Shown: in pieces, positions 1 to 14,451 of the stretch
How the letters are laid out: every line of letters begins with the position of its first letter
How positions within the stretch are numbered: position 1 is the stretch's first letter
Assembly (NCBI RefSeq): GCF_019175285.1
Contig: NC_056525.1
Span: 137,913,752 to 137,977,751, forward strand
Source of the DNA: Sceloporus undulatus
Lineage: Eukaryota > Chordata > Lepidosauria > Squamata > Phrynosomatidae
Direction: 5' to 3'
DNA length: 64,000 bases
The notes under the pieces: model-generated
Told to the model about the DNA's origin: nothing
Databases searched by the model: none
The model's input: only the letters and a program-made list of their open reading frames with translations
Position numbers and translations under genes: made by a program

Positions 1-620
1 TGACAGTGTTATTTTAAATGTAATAGTTTTTCTTCAAATTAATGTCCTGTCTAACACGTGTGGGCAACTGCACAAGGGGTCAGTGTTTGGCTTTCCAGCT
101 CTTGTGGACCACACCTGTACATCTCAAGTGCACTGAAAGTGACACAATGTCACTTCCACGTACCATTTTTACTTTTTTGGGCCTTTTTATAAAAAATAGG
201 AATGTCAAGGGTCTCTGGGAGATTAATCTGTGGAACTGCTTCATTTACAAGTAATTTGGAGTGATTTTGGCCCCTTGAGGGTGAAAATCACCAAAAAATT
301 GGCCAGAAAAAATATTTGGCAGGAGGTTCAGGACACTTGGGGGGCTCTGGAGAGGTGTCAGGGGCTGCAAGAGTGGGGCTTAGGGGTCAGCCATGGGCTG
401 CACTTTCCCAACCCCTGCTGTATAACATTACTAAGTTCAAATAGAACACCAATCTGTAAATAGCTTGATAGTTAAAAAACAAACAAACCCTCTACACACA
501 TAGACTTTCATGTTCCTGCCTTTCCCTGTCCCCTCCTAAATTTTTCCTCTTCCAGTTCCAGAATTTTGCCAACCATAGTTTGCAATGGCATATCTGTTTT
601 ATTTATTACTATTGTATATT

Positions 621-836
621 GTTGTTGTTGTGTGCCTTCCAAATCATTTCTGATTCAGGGCAGGCTTATCATGGGGTTTTCTTGGCAAGACTGCAAAGGA
701 GGTTTGCCATTGCTTTCCCCTGAAGCTGAGAGCATGTGAATTGTCTAAGGTCACTCCGTGGGTTTCATGCTCGAGCTGGGAATTGAACCCTGGTGTCCAG
801 AGCTGTAGTCCAACACTGAAACCACTACACCACATT
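621..836 (-). repeat. MIR-like tRNA-derived SINE
   Basis: The reverse complement has the tRNA-like head (ggtgtagtggtttcagtgtt) and B-box-like ggttcaattcc, then gaccttagacaattcacatg and ggcaatggcaaacctcctttg. It ends in caacaacaa. The same family recurs at 15430, 21815, 23815, 24115 and 27100. The name is uncertain; the structure is a CORE/MIR-type SINE. Confidence 0.75.
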
Positions 837-1339
837 AAGTGGGATTATATCCCAGATACCTGACAGCAAAATTAGTGCAAAGTACACATTCAAACTATTA
901 CATCATATAAACAATGGTCAGTCAAAATCAACATGAAAAGACACAGCAACATGCAAAATGAATCTCTTGGGCAGGCCAAAGGCCTGTCTTAAGCCATCTT
1001 CATAACTGGCAACAATAACTACTCTGAGGTCATCAAATTGGTTAGTTCCTTGCCTCCAGACCATAATTTCAAGTTCCGATTTGAAGCATATTTGCCCGTA
1101 ATATAGACAATGCTGCAAACTATCAACTGTGGTTAAAAAAAAAGAGGGAGAAAAGAACCAATGAGTAAATGGCAAGGAGCCATGGCAGGGGGAACACTCT
1201 GAGAAGATGTCTACTTTGGTCTCCCCTAAACCAAAACATAGTTTGATGTTATCTCTGAGTTGTTCTATATTATGTAGAGTATTTATTTAAATGAAAACTT
1301 GAGTTTCAAGCATACAAGGATCAAACCACTGTTTTTTAA

Positions 1340-1738
1340 ATTTAAACTGAAGGTACCTGGGGCTAGATTATCCTCCACCACACGGAGGACATTTTCCACG
1401 GCTGCCCCAGTCCTTTGGAATACGCTGCCCACTGAGCTCCGCTCGACTACCACCCTGGCCCAATTCAGGAAGGACCTGAAAACCTTCCTGTTCCAACAGG
1501 CATTCCCCGATTAAAATCCTGTGGGCCTCCCTCCTCTTTCATGGCCAAGAGGTTGGGCTATGGGGCTTTTTTGCCTGTTATTTTTATTGTTTGAATGGAG
1601 GGCTGATGTATTTGTATTTTAATGTATTTTTTGGTATTTTAATGCTTCATGTATTGCTGTTTTTTAACCTTGCTGTAAGCCGCCCTGATCGCAGGAAGGA
1701 ACGGGATATAAATAAAAACTTTATTATTATTATTATTT
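1340..1738 (+). mobile_element. L2-clade LINE, 3' end
   Basis: Encodes the ORF2 C-terminus (APVLWNTLPTELRSTTTLAQ, FRKDLKTFLFQQAF). It is followed by a 3' UTR ending taagccgccctgatcgcagg and gggatataaataaa, then an ATT microsatellite tail. Typical truncated L2-type insertion. Confidence 0.75.
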
Positions 1739-2049
1739 ATTAAATTGGTTGCCCGTTTTGTGTTTCATATGCTCAGCACTCTAGTTATGGAACAATGCAA
1801 CTGGTATGATAAACACTTTGTACAATAATCTTGGAGGCAATTTCTACCTAGTAATTTTGAAAGAAACTCCTTTATTACATAGATCCATTTATGTAACAAA
1901 TGCAATTCTCTCCCATTGTCTAATAAATATGCCTTTCTTTAAAAAAACAAAACATCCCCCCCCCAACTTCAACCCTTCTTGGTAACATTGATACAAATAA
2001 TCGACTTATTTTCTTCCTTTATTACATTGTAAGATACTAAAGTATTTAA

Positions 2050-7911
<5,862 letters not shown>

Positions 7912-8230
7912 TTTTTTTTTTACATGATAAGGAAACCACAAAAATCAATGAACTAAAATCATGCTACTGAAGAATCAGTCTGCCAAAAACTAATAACATT
8001 CCTTCATCTCTTCTGATTCAAAATTTTAGTTATTCCTTGTAACAAATGTGCTAGGGAAGTTTTGTATTTTAGGTTTAACTTATTGATGTTCCTTCTGTGT
8101 GTGTTCTGCCAGTTCAGCTTTTTATTCATGTAATTATTCCAATATGAATTACTTCACCTATACTGTCCAATGTAATTAATTTTTCTGCACTTCTACTTAA
8201 GTAAAATAAAAATTGAGGTGGGTGTTAGGC
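7912..8230 (+). other. SEC23B: SEC23B 3' UTR with AATAAA signal
   Basis: Follows the stop directly. A canonical AATAAA lies at 8205-8210, with a GT-rich stretch (tgtgtgtgtgc) about 45 bp beyond, typical of a cleavage site. The exact cleavage base is not determined. Confidence 0.7.
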
Positions 8231-9920
8231 TAATGAGTGAACTCCAGCTGGCCGGTGTGTGTGTGCTTCTATGTGGGAGAGAACATTTTGCCTCCCTCAC
8301 CTTACGCTACATTGGGGTGGGCAAATTATGGCCCCGGGGCTGCATATGGTCCCTAAAGACTCCCCTAGACCACCTTCTTTCAGCAAAAAAAGGATGAATT
8401 GCCTTTTTTTTGAAATCCTCTAGTACTACTCAACATAAAACGATAACTGTTTTTAAAAAAACATGAAAAACAAATTTTATTTGTTCCTCCCTCAGAAAGC
8501 CTCAAAAGAAAGAGCATTGGCCCCAGGATCTTAGTTACTAATGCCTGACCTACATAGAGAAAGCGAAGAGGGAGAAAAGCTTGGCCTCCAGCTGCAGCAC
8601 TAGTTGGAGACCAGCTGGCGGAGTAGCCAGGAAGACCACAACTTCAGTCGTTATGCCTCCTGACATTATCCAGCTCATGCTGGCTCAGAGGAGTGGGGAA
8701 CTACCCTGGCACCCCAAATGAGTTTCTCTCTCCTAATCTACTGGCTGGATGAAAAAGGGTGGGATGGTCAAGTCAACCTCTCCCAGCTTTATCCATCTGG
8801 GTTCTCTACACAGCAGCAGGCAAACCTGAGGGGCTGAGTTACAGCGGTCTATCAGGTTTCCATCTCCCTTACCAGGTGCCCTGTCCCACAGTCTGCTGGG
8901 TTTAAGTGTGTGTTTTTGAAGGTGGGTGGCTGAGATTAGTAACTGTTGATGTACCACCCACCCCACTCCTGAGCTGGCTGAGTTAGTCTTGGTAGTAGCA
9001 TTGGTGTCCATTTGGCAGGAGAGGTCAACATCCATGGGGAAACTGTTCTGTCTTATGTGCCATGATAACCATGGGGTTGTGCCAAATAATACCAGCTTCT
9101 GTATCACCATTGTGTGCACAGTGTCATTCAAAGATGCTATCTGAAGTGGTCAGGAACCGTTTACATTCTGCCTTAAAAGAAGAGAACATGGACTACTAGA
9201 CAGCCCACTGTGACAAATTGTCAAGACACATTGCAGACAAAGTCACCCAGATTCACTCATACATGGATTCTGTAGTGATAGGTCTGGTGGAAGTAATCTT
9301 GGTGCCTGCTTGTCCTGTATTACTGGATAGGTTGCTATTTGTGCAGCCTGAGGATGAGGACATGATCAGTGGCATCACTAGAGTTGGTGTCACCTGGGAG
9401 GATAACTCATGGTGTCATTGATCTCCACACCATATGTATCTTTAATAATTTATTTGTAGTAATGATACTCACAAATTGTAATTACAGTATATCATTGAAT
9501 GTAATGGCAATAGCTGTGACATAAGCAACTAGCAAATAGTGTATGCTTTATATGTATATAGTTAAAGTGAAAATTTGGCAAGATGTGATGTTTTTATAGA
9601 AAATTTTAAACAAAATAATATACTGTATATATTTAAATGTCTGAGACCTCCTTTATCCTCCCACTGAGCCTTCCCCCACTCACACCATCTCTTCCAATGA
9701 GCTGCAGCATTTTAAAGGGATGCAGGTGAATGCCACAGACTGTTTCTGCCCAATGGCAGATGTTTGGAGAGCAGTGATATCACCCATCCCCTCCACTTAG
9801 GGGGTCACCTGGTGAAGCCTGCAGTTCCCGCATCGCTCAAGTGATGCCCCTGGGCAAGATCCTTCCCTTGAAGAAGTGAGAGCCACCACATGTATACTGG
9901 ATCTTTGGCCTTCCTAGCTT
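8231..9920. other. Intergenic, mostly unassigned old repeat
   Basis: No gene. Near 8315 ggggtgggcaaattatggcc resembles a hAT-element end. A minus frame at 8733-9131 and a plus frame at 9218-9421 have no protein-like character. The GC-rich text from about 9640 may be the decayed upstream part of the L2 copy that is recognisable from 9920. Confidence 0.4.
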
Positions 9921-10206
9921 CTGAAAGCAGCTAGAAGGGGACTGGTTGAGTGGATAAGGAGAGTAGCGATTTCCTCATTGCAGCAAGGGAGGTTACCATC
10001 CTGCCTAAAGGAGGCTGTGGTGAGGCCATTATTAGAAAAAAGGTCTTCCTGGATCCCACCATTTTGAATAATTAACAACCAGTCTCTAATATTCCATTTT
10101 TCTGGAGTGTGTGTGCTAGCCTCCTGGCTCCAGGGGTTTCTAGATCCATTTCAGTCTGGCTTCAGGCTTGGCTGTGAGAAAAGAGACAGCTTTAGTCCCC
10201 TATTTT

Positions 10207-10350
10207 TTTGTGGGGTTTTCAGGTTATGTGGCCATGTTCTAGAAGAGTATTCCTGACATTTCGTCAGCATCTGTATCTGGCATCTTCAGATGCTGGCAAG
10301 ACATCAGGAATAAAGTCTTCTAGAACATGTCCACATAGCCTTCAATTTCA
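10207..10350. mobile_element. Penelope-like terminal-repeat palindrome with degenerate hammerhead motif
   Basis: The left arm (gttatgtggccatgttctag to tcagcatctg) and right arm (cagatgctggcaagacatca to ttctagaacatgtccacata) are inverted copies meeting near 10286. The minus strand at 10255-10289 keeps CTGAAGA, a stem-II-like hairpin and GAAA..GTC, but with a stem mismatch. See the intact copy at 48953-48987. Confidence 0.6.
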
Positions 10351-10564
10351 GCTTTGGTCACCTTGATTGATGACCTCAGAGAAATGGATAGGGACTGTGT
10401 CCTTATTGGTTTTGCTGGACCTCTCAGTGGCTTTTGATGCCATCAATAATGGTGTCCTTCTCTAGGATGGGAATTGGGAGGCACCACTATGCAGTGGTTC
10501 CTGTCTTACTTGGAGGGGCTAATTCAGAAGGTGGTGTTGGGGGATCTATGTTTGATGCCCTGGC

Positions 10565-11161
10565 CATGGACCGTATATACTCATGTACAAATCAACCACA
10601 CGTATTAATCAATGGAAGGTTTTGGGGCCAAATGTTTGGATTTTGATATGATCCGTGGATAAGTCGAGGGTACAACTCAGGGGTATGTCACAAAGGATGT
10701 AAATGACAATGCTCACACCACCCCTGCCTGCCTTGCAAAGCCCACTGTCTCCTTGCTCCCTGGGAAACCAGGGACACCCACAGACTCTTCTTGGCTGAGC
10801 AGGAGCTGTTGAGGTAAAGGTGGTACAGTGGTACCCCGGGATACGAAATACCCACGTTACGAAATTTCCGGGATACGAAAAAATCCCATAGGAAATAACT
10901 GTTCCGGGTTACGAAGGTTATTTCGGGTTACGAAGAAAATTTTGGTGCTTTTCGGCGCTATTTCACACGAAATCGCGGCTTTTCCCCATTAGCGCCTATG
11001 GGTTTTCGGCTTGCGAAGGCTTTTCAGGTTACGAAAGCGGCGGCGGAACGAATTAATTTTGTAACCCGAGGTACCCCTGTACTTCTTTCTGAGCAGTCCT
11101 ACTGTATTGATTCATATGTAAGTTGACCCAGGATTCTGGGATCAGTTTTTTAGTATATACA
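10565..11161 (+). mobile_element. MITE with GTATATACTC termini, copy 3, split by a Tigger MITE
   Basis: Begins cgtatatactcatgtacaaa, has gtggataagtcgagggtaca as at 6.1 kb, and ends ttttttagtatatacagta. A 254-bp element with TA target duplication sits inside (10826-11079). Confidence 0.7.
10826..11079. mobile_element. Tigger/pogo-type MITE
   Basis: Ends are cagtggtaccccgggatacg and, inverted, caggggtacctcgggttaca; flanking TA on both sides is the target duplication. The cagtggtacc start and TA duplication are typical of Tc1/mariner-superfamily pogo/Tigger elements. The inside repeats the ggttacgaa and gggttacgaa words in both directions, with no transposase. Confidence 0.8.
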
Positions 11162-11455
11162 GTACAGACAAGATGGAGGTGTTCTTCGTCAATCATAAGG
11201 CAAATCAGGGAATAGGGACTTTGTGCTGCATAAGGTTACCTCTCCATGAAATCATAGGTCCACAGCTTGTCTGTTTTCCTGGCTCTGAGCCTGGATGCCA
11301 CAAGTGCATTTGCACAACTAAAACTAGTATGCCAGCTGCGTCTGTCCCCTTGAGATGTCAGATCGGCTATGGTGACACATGTCTTGATGACATCCTGTTT
11401 AGACTACTGTAATGTATTCTACGTGGGCCTGCCTTTGGAAATTGTCTGGAAACTT

Positions 11456-11600
11456 CAGAGGGTTCTAGTCAAGAAGCGATGGATTCAGATTACTCAAAAA
11501 GAGATTCTACCTAAACATTAGGAAAAGCTCCTGGACCATAACAGCTGTTTGGATGGTATGTCACAGAGGGTGGTGGACCCTTCCTTTTTCTTGTGTGCCT
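11456..11600 (+). mobile_element. CR1 LINE fragment
   Basis: Contains ggattcagattactcaaaaa, gagattctacctaaacatta and ggaaaagctcctggac, the CR1 ORF2 C-terminal region, truncated on both sides. Confidence 0.65.
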
Positions 11601-11624
11601 TTAAGTAATTTTTGAGTTATGGTC

Positions 11625-11832
11625 TAAGGCAACCGTATCAGGGGTTTTCTTCGCAGAATTTGTTCAGAGTGGGATTTGCCCTTTCCTTCCTCTAGTGAAA
11701 TAAATCACCAGGAACAGATGGCATACCAGTAGAGCTGCTTCAAACTACAGAATCTTCTCTAGTTCTAATTAAAATCTGTCAACACATATGGAAAACAAAA
11801 CAATTGCCCACAGTTTAGAGAATCACCCAATA
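11625..11832 (+). mobile_element. SINE remnant plus BovB LINE fragment
   Basis: 11625-11695 is the tail of a reverse MIR-like SINE. 11696-11832 encodes SPGTDGIPVELLQ and LIKICQHIWKTKQLPT, the reverse-transcriptase segment characteristic of RTE/BovB elements (KxxGxDGIP.E, ICQ.IWKT..WP). It is cut off at TCAA repeats. Confidence 0.65.
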
Positions 11833-12110
11833 TCAATCAATCAAATTTATTGTACATGACGACAGGTCATCACAAAAATGTATAGGTATGCTAAAAATTA
11901 ATAAATAGAAGAAATTAAACTATCGCAGCAGATAATGACTTTTAAACAAGATTAAATATCAAAACCTTATTGAGTCTGAGTAACACATATGTTCATTACA
12001 ACAAAATTTAAGAAGTAGATTTTCAAGGAGAGTCTTCAATCTTGTCCAAAAGTTAAAAACAGATGTGCAAATGGTTGAGGACCAAGGTTGAGAACCCGTC
12101 TCCAGCTTCA
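11833..12110. repeat. Unclassified A/T-rich interspersed repeat
   Basis: Begins with CAAT repeats and aaatttattgtacatgacga, resembling a reversed LINE 3' end. A similar start (gaatttattacagcatgcag) occurs at 28350 and in the BovB stretch near 45330. Family not assigned. Confidence 0.35.
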
Positions 12111-12288
12111 GAAACTGTATTGGAGTAGATCTTGGAACTGCCAGGAGAGTCTTTAAAATTCTGTTCTGTAAACATTCTAGATCATAAAGTCTTCTGGAAG
12201 CCCTATATCTTTGTCAACGTCAGGAATTGCCGTAACCCCAGGACCATTACATTCACCCACCATGCAGTGGGAGGACAACGACCATCTC

Positions 12289-12832
12289 TTAGATGGAGGG
12301 AGCAAAGATCTTCCCTCTCTGCCTGGGGATGAGTGGTCTTGCTGTTCCTAGCGAAATATATTCTCCTTCGTCTGCTGCTGAGGAGAATGCCTGCGTCATT
12401 CTTTCTTCTTCCTCTTTTTCCTCAGCATCCAGGATGGTTCCCTTGATAACTCCAGGAGACTGGCTTTTGTAGACTGGATGGGGCTGAGCATCTCTTTCAC
12501 CCTGGTAGGAGGAGGTGGCCTTTGCCCAAGATTTCCTCCTTGGGGCACCCAAGAGAGGCTTCAGAGGGGAATCCTGAACGATACTTGCTTTTCTTTGCTG
12601 GGCCAGCCTGAGTCTGACCTCATCTGGAAGGCATGATGAGGGTGGCAGCTGCATATGATGGTGATGGATCTGGGTAGGTTTCCATTCCCACTGTCTGGCT
12701 TTGGAGATACTTAGCAAGGGTTCCCATTCCTCCTCTGTGGTAAGTTGTGGCGATGCTGCTAAGTATTGAAGTAACCGCCTCACTTGCCGAGCGGTGACTG
12801 GAGAACAAGGGCCCTGCGGCGGAAGCTTATCC
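12289..12832 (-). CDS. Unrecognised candidate coding exon, about 180 codons
   Basis: Open from a plausible acceptor (minus-strand pyrimidine tract ending tttttgcag at about 12833) to a stop at 12289-12291. It reads DKLPPQGPCSPVTARQVRRL, then RPLIPRQRGKIFAPSI at the end, with EEW, basic (PRRKSWAKATSS) and acidic (DAEEKEEEERMTQ) stretches. It is hydrophilic, with no membrane segment, and does not look like a transposon. The frame also stays open upstream to 12921, but that includes the intron-like T-run. No 5' exon was found with confidence; 12941-13201 and 13981-14244 (minus) are open but unconvincing. Human has no known gene here that I recall. It could be a lineage-restricted gene, a retrocopy remnant or a chance frame. 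Confidence 0.4.
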
Positions 12833-13270
12833 TGCAAAAAAAAGAAGAAGAAACTTTGAGGGAGGTGGAGAAGGTCCAAGATGGCGGAGAGAGAAGAAGC
12901 AAATCGATGCAAGGGAGGCAAGACTGTGCAGAAGAAGTAGTTACAACTCTTTTCTGTTTGTCAGATCTGCAAAGCACTGTGGAGGAGGCTGGTCAGGGAA
13001 AGCAGAGAGACCCAAGAGGACATTGTGAAGTGGGAGATGATGAAGCTCAGCAAGGGTTGCATAGAAGAAGGAATCTCTTGTGTAGACGTGGCTTGTGTGA
13101 CCCAGTTGCCTGAGAAGCCTCTTCTGAGGACATTTCCCTCTTCGTTCTACCCCAAACCTTGCAAGGAACAAGAGCCCCCTCCAGTTATTCCCTTTGACCA
13201 CCTTCCTTCCCAGTTTGCCCTCTCTTGGCGCACAAGATGGCCGACCCTCAGTGGTCCTTGGGTTTAACAG
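12833..13270. other. Sequence upstream of the orphan exon, with YY1-like AAGATGGC sites
   Basis: Two plus-strand sites, ccaagatggcggagag (about 12878) and acaagatggccgacc (about 13232), fit the YY1 consensus. Open frames exist on both strands but none is clearly coding. Possibly promoter or 5' UTR of an unrecognised transcript. Confidence 0.3.
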
Positions 13271-13507
13271 CTGCTTTTAACAGCTTCAATCTGAGAGACC
13301 GTTTGAATGTTTTAGAGGGGACTTCTAAAACCCAGAAAAGGCTTCTTTGGAGTCATGAGAAAGATGGTCCTGTATATCATCATTGTCATCAATCCTCCTC
13401 CTCATCCCTTTCCCCCCCCAATACTGAGAGAGTCAAGACGGTGTACAAAAAGTGAAAACACATACAGTTTTAAACACAAATTGCAAATAAAAACAGGCAG
13501 AAAGATA

Positions 13508-13742
13508 CAGTGGACCCTTGTTATCTGCTGGGGTTTGGTTCCAAGATCCCCCGTGGATAACAAAATCCGTGGATGCTCAAGTCCCATTAAATATAATGAC
13601 ATAGTAAAATGGTGTCTCTTATAAAAAATGGAACATCAAGGTTTCATATTTTAAATTTATACTTCTTTTGAACATTTTCAAACCATGGAGGCTTGAATCC
13701 ATGTATTAAAAAATCAGAGTATAAGAAGGGCTGACTCTACTG
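13508..13742 (+). mobile_element. TA-flanked mariner/pogo-type MITE
   Basis: Starts cagtggacccttgttatctg, contains gtggataacaaaatccgtgg and atgctcaagtcccattaaat, and ends gggctgactctactg, the inverted terminus. TA precedes it. The reverse-oriented relative sits at 53470 and 62225. Confidence 0.7.
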
Positions 13743-13959
13743 TCGAAATGCAATTGTCTATAGAGATTAAAGCCAGTCCAAAGGGAACCAGTGGGAACAT
13801 GAAGTGTCAGAGAGGGAAGCCACAGCAGCACCCATCATCCCCTGCCAGCAGCCTGCCTGCGTTCCCACCTTCTTCTCAAACAGTTCAGAGTCCCACCATG
13901 TTGCTGTCCTTGTTCTTTAGACCAGCAAGGAGGACTAAAGGACTAGAAGAAACCTATTT

Positions 13960-14040
13960 GTGACTTCAGCTCCCAGAATCCTAGACCATTGGCCAAGATG
14001 GCTGAGGCTTCTGGGAAATGAAGTCCAGAGGCTCAGAGTT
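13960..14040 (-). mobile_element. Fragment of common hAT-like MITE
   Basis: Carries cattggccaagatggctgag and gcttctgggaaatgaagtcc, words shared with the MITE at 16796-16919. Lies just upstream of the SMIM26 promoter. Confidence 0.5.
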
Positions 14041-14099
14041 GAGGAATAACTGCTCTAACGGCTTTATCTCCGAGGGGGGGGAGGGGAGAAAGTATGAAA

Positions 14100-14300
14100 T
14101 GGCCCAATGAGAACCATCCTCTCTTGGAAATAGAACGTATTGGTTTAGTTTGTGTCCGAAGACGGGATTGGTTTGCGCGTTGGCCAATGGAGGAGGCCGT
14201 CGCTGCTGGCGCGCGGGGTTAGCCAATAGGGAAGCAGGAGGCATTTGGGAAGGGTGCGCATGCGCACCTGACCCTGAGCAACTCTAGCAAAGCATGAGAG
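14100..14300 (+). promoter_or_regulatory. SMIM26: CCAAT-rich, GC-rich promoter of SMIM26 (possibly bidirectional)
   Basis: Five CCAAT pentamers in both orientations lie at about 14104, 14139, 14167, 14183 and 14223, spaced like NF-Y arrays. They are embedded in CpG-bearing sequence (gcgcgttggcc, ggcgcgcgggg) with no TATA box. The coding ATG is at 14301. An out-of-frame ATG seven bases earlier (14294) would open an overlapping upstream reading frame. Mixed CCAAT orientation and an orphan minus-strand exon upstream make two-way transcription possible. This rests on motif reading alone. Confidence 0.55.
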
Positions 14301-14451
14301 ATGGCCAGTGCCGTTGTGTGGAAGCGACGTGCAGCGCTCATGTACACTGTTGGGACGTGGACCGTCTTCGGCTACCTCGCCTTCCGGTTCCTGAGGAGGG
14401 AGGACAAGTACCAGGAAAAGGAGGACGAGGAGGGCCAGCAGCGGCAGCCAG
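14301..14451 (+). CDS. SMIM26: SMIM26 exon 1
   Basis: Fifty codons plus one base. It encodes the N-terminus and membrane segment, then a charged run LRREDKYQEKEDEEGQQRQP. The donor is ccag|gtaata. The +1 frame also stays open through the exon, an effect of its GC-rich purine content. Confidence 0.9.

Larger units (their letters stand above)
9920..11455 (+). mobile_element. L2-clade LINE, reverse-transcriptase part, interrupted by nested insertions
   Basis: Decayed L2 ORF2 can be read in pieces on either side of insertions: DPTILNN near 10055, DPFQSGFRLGCEK near 10140, the RT stretch LLDLSVAFDAINNGVLL near 10410-10460, and a C-terminal part near 11280-11450 (LDDILFRLL, then a DYCN..Y-like stretch). 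Several stops and frame changes are present. Interrupted by a Penelope-like palindrome (10207-10350) and a MITE (10565-11161). Confidence 0.7.

Noticed and set aside
12784-13113. Plus-strand frame overlapping the orphan exon region
   Set aside because: It runs through the intron-like pyrimidine tract complement and has no splice or start support; probably a shadow frame.
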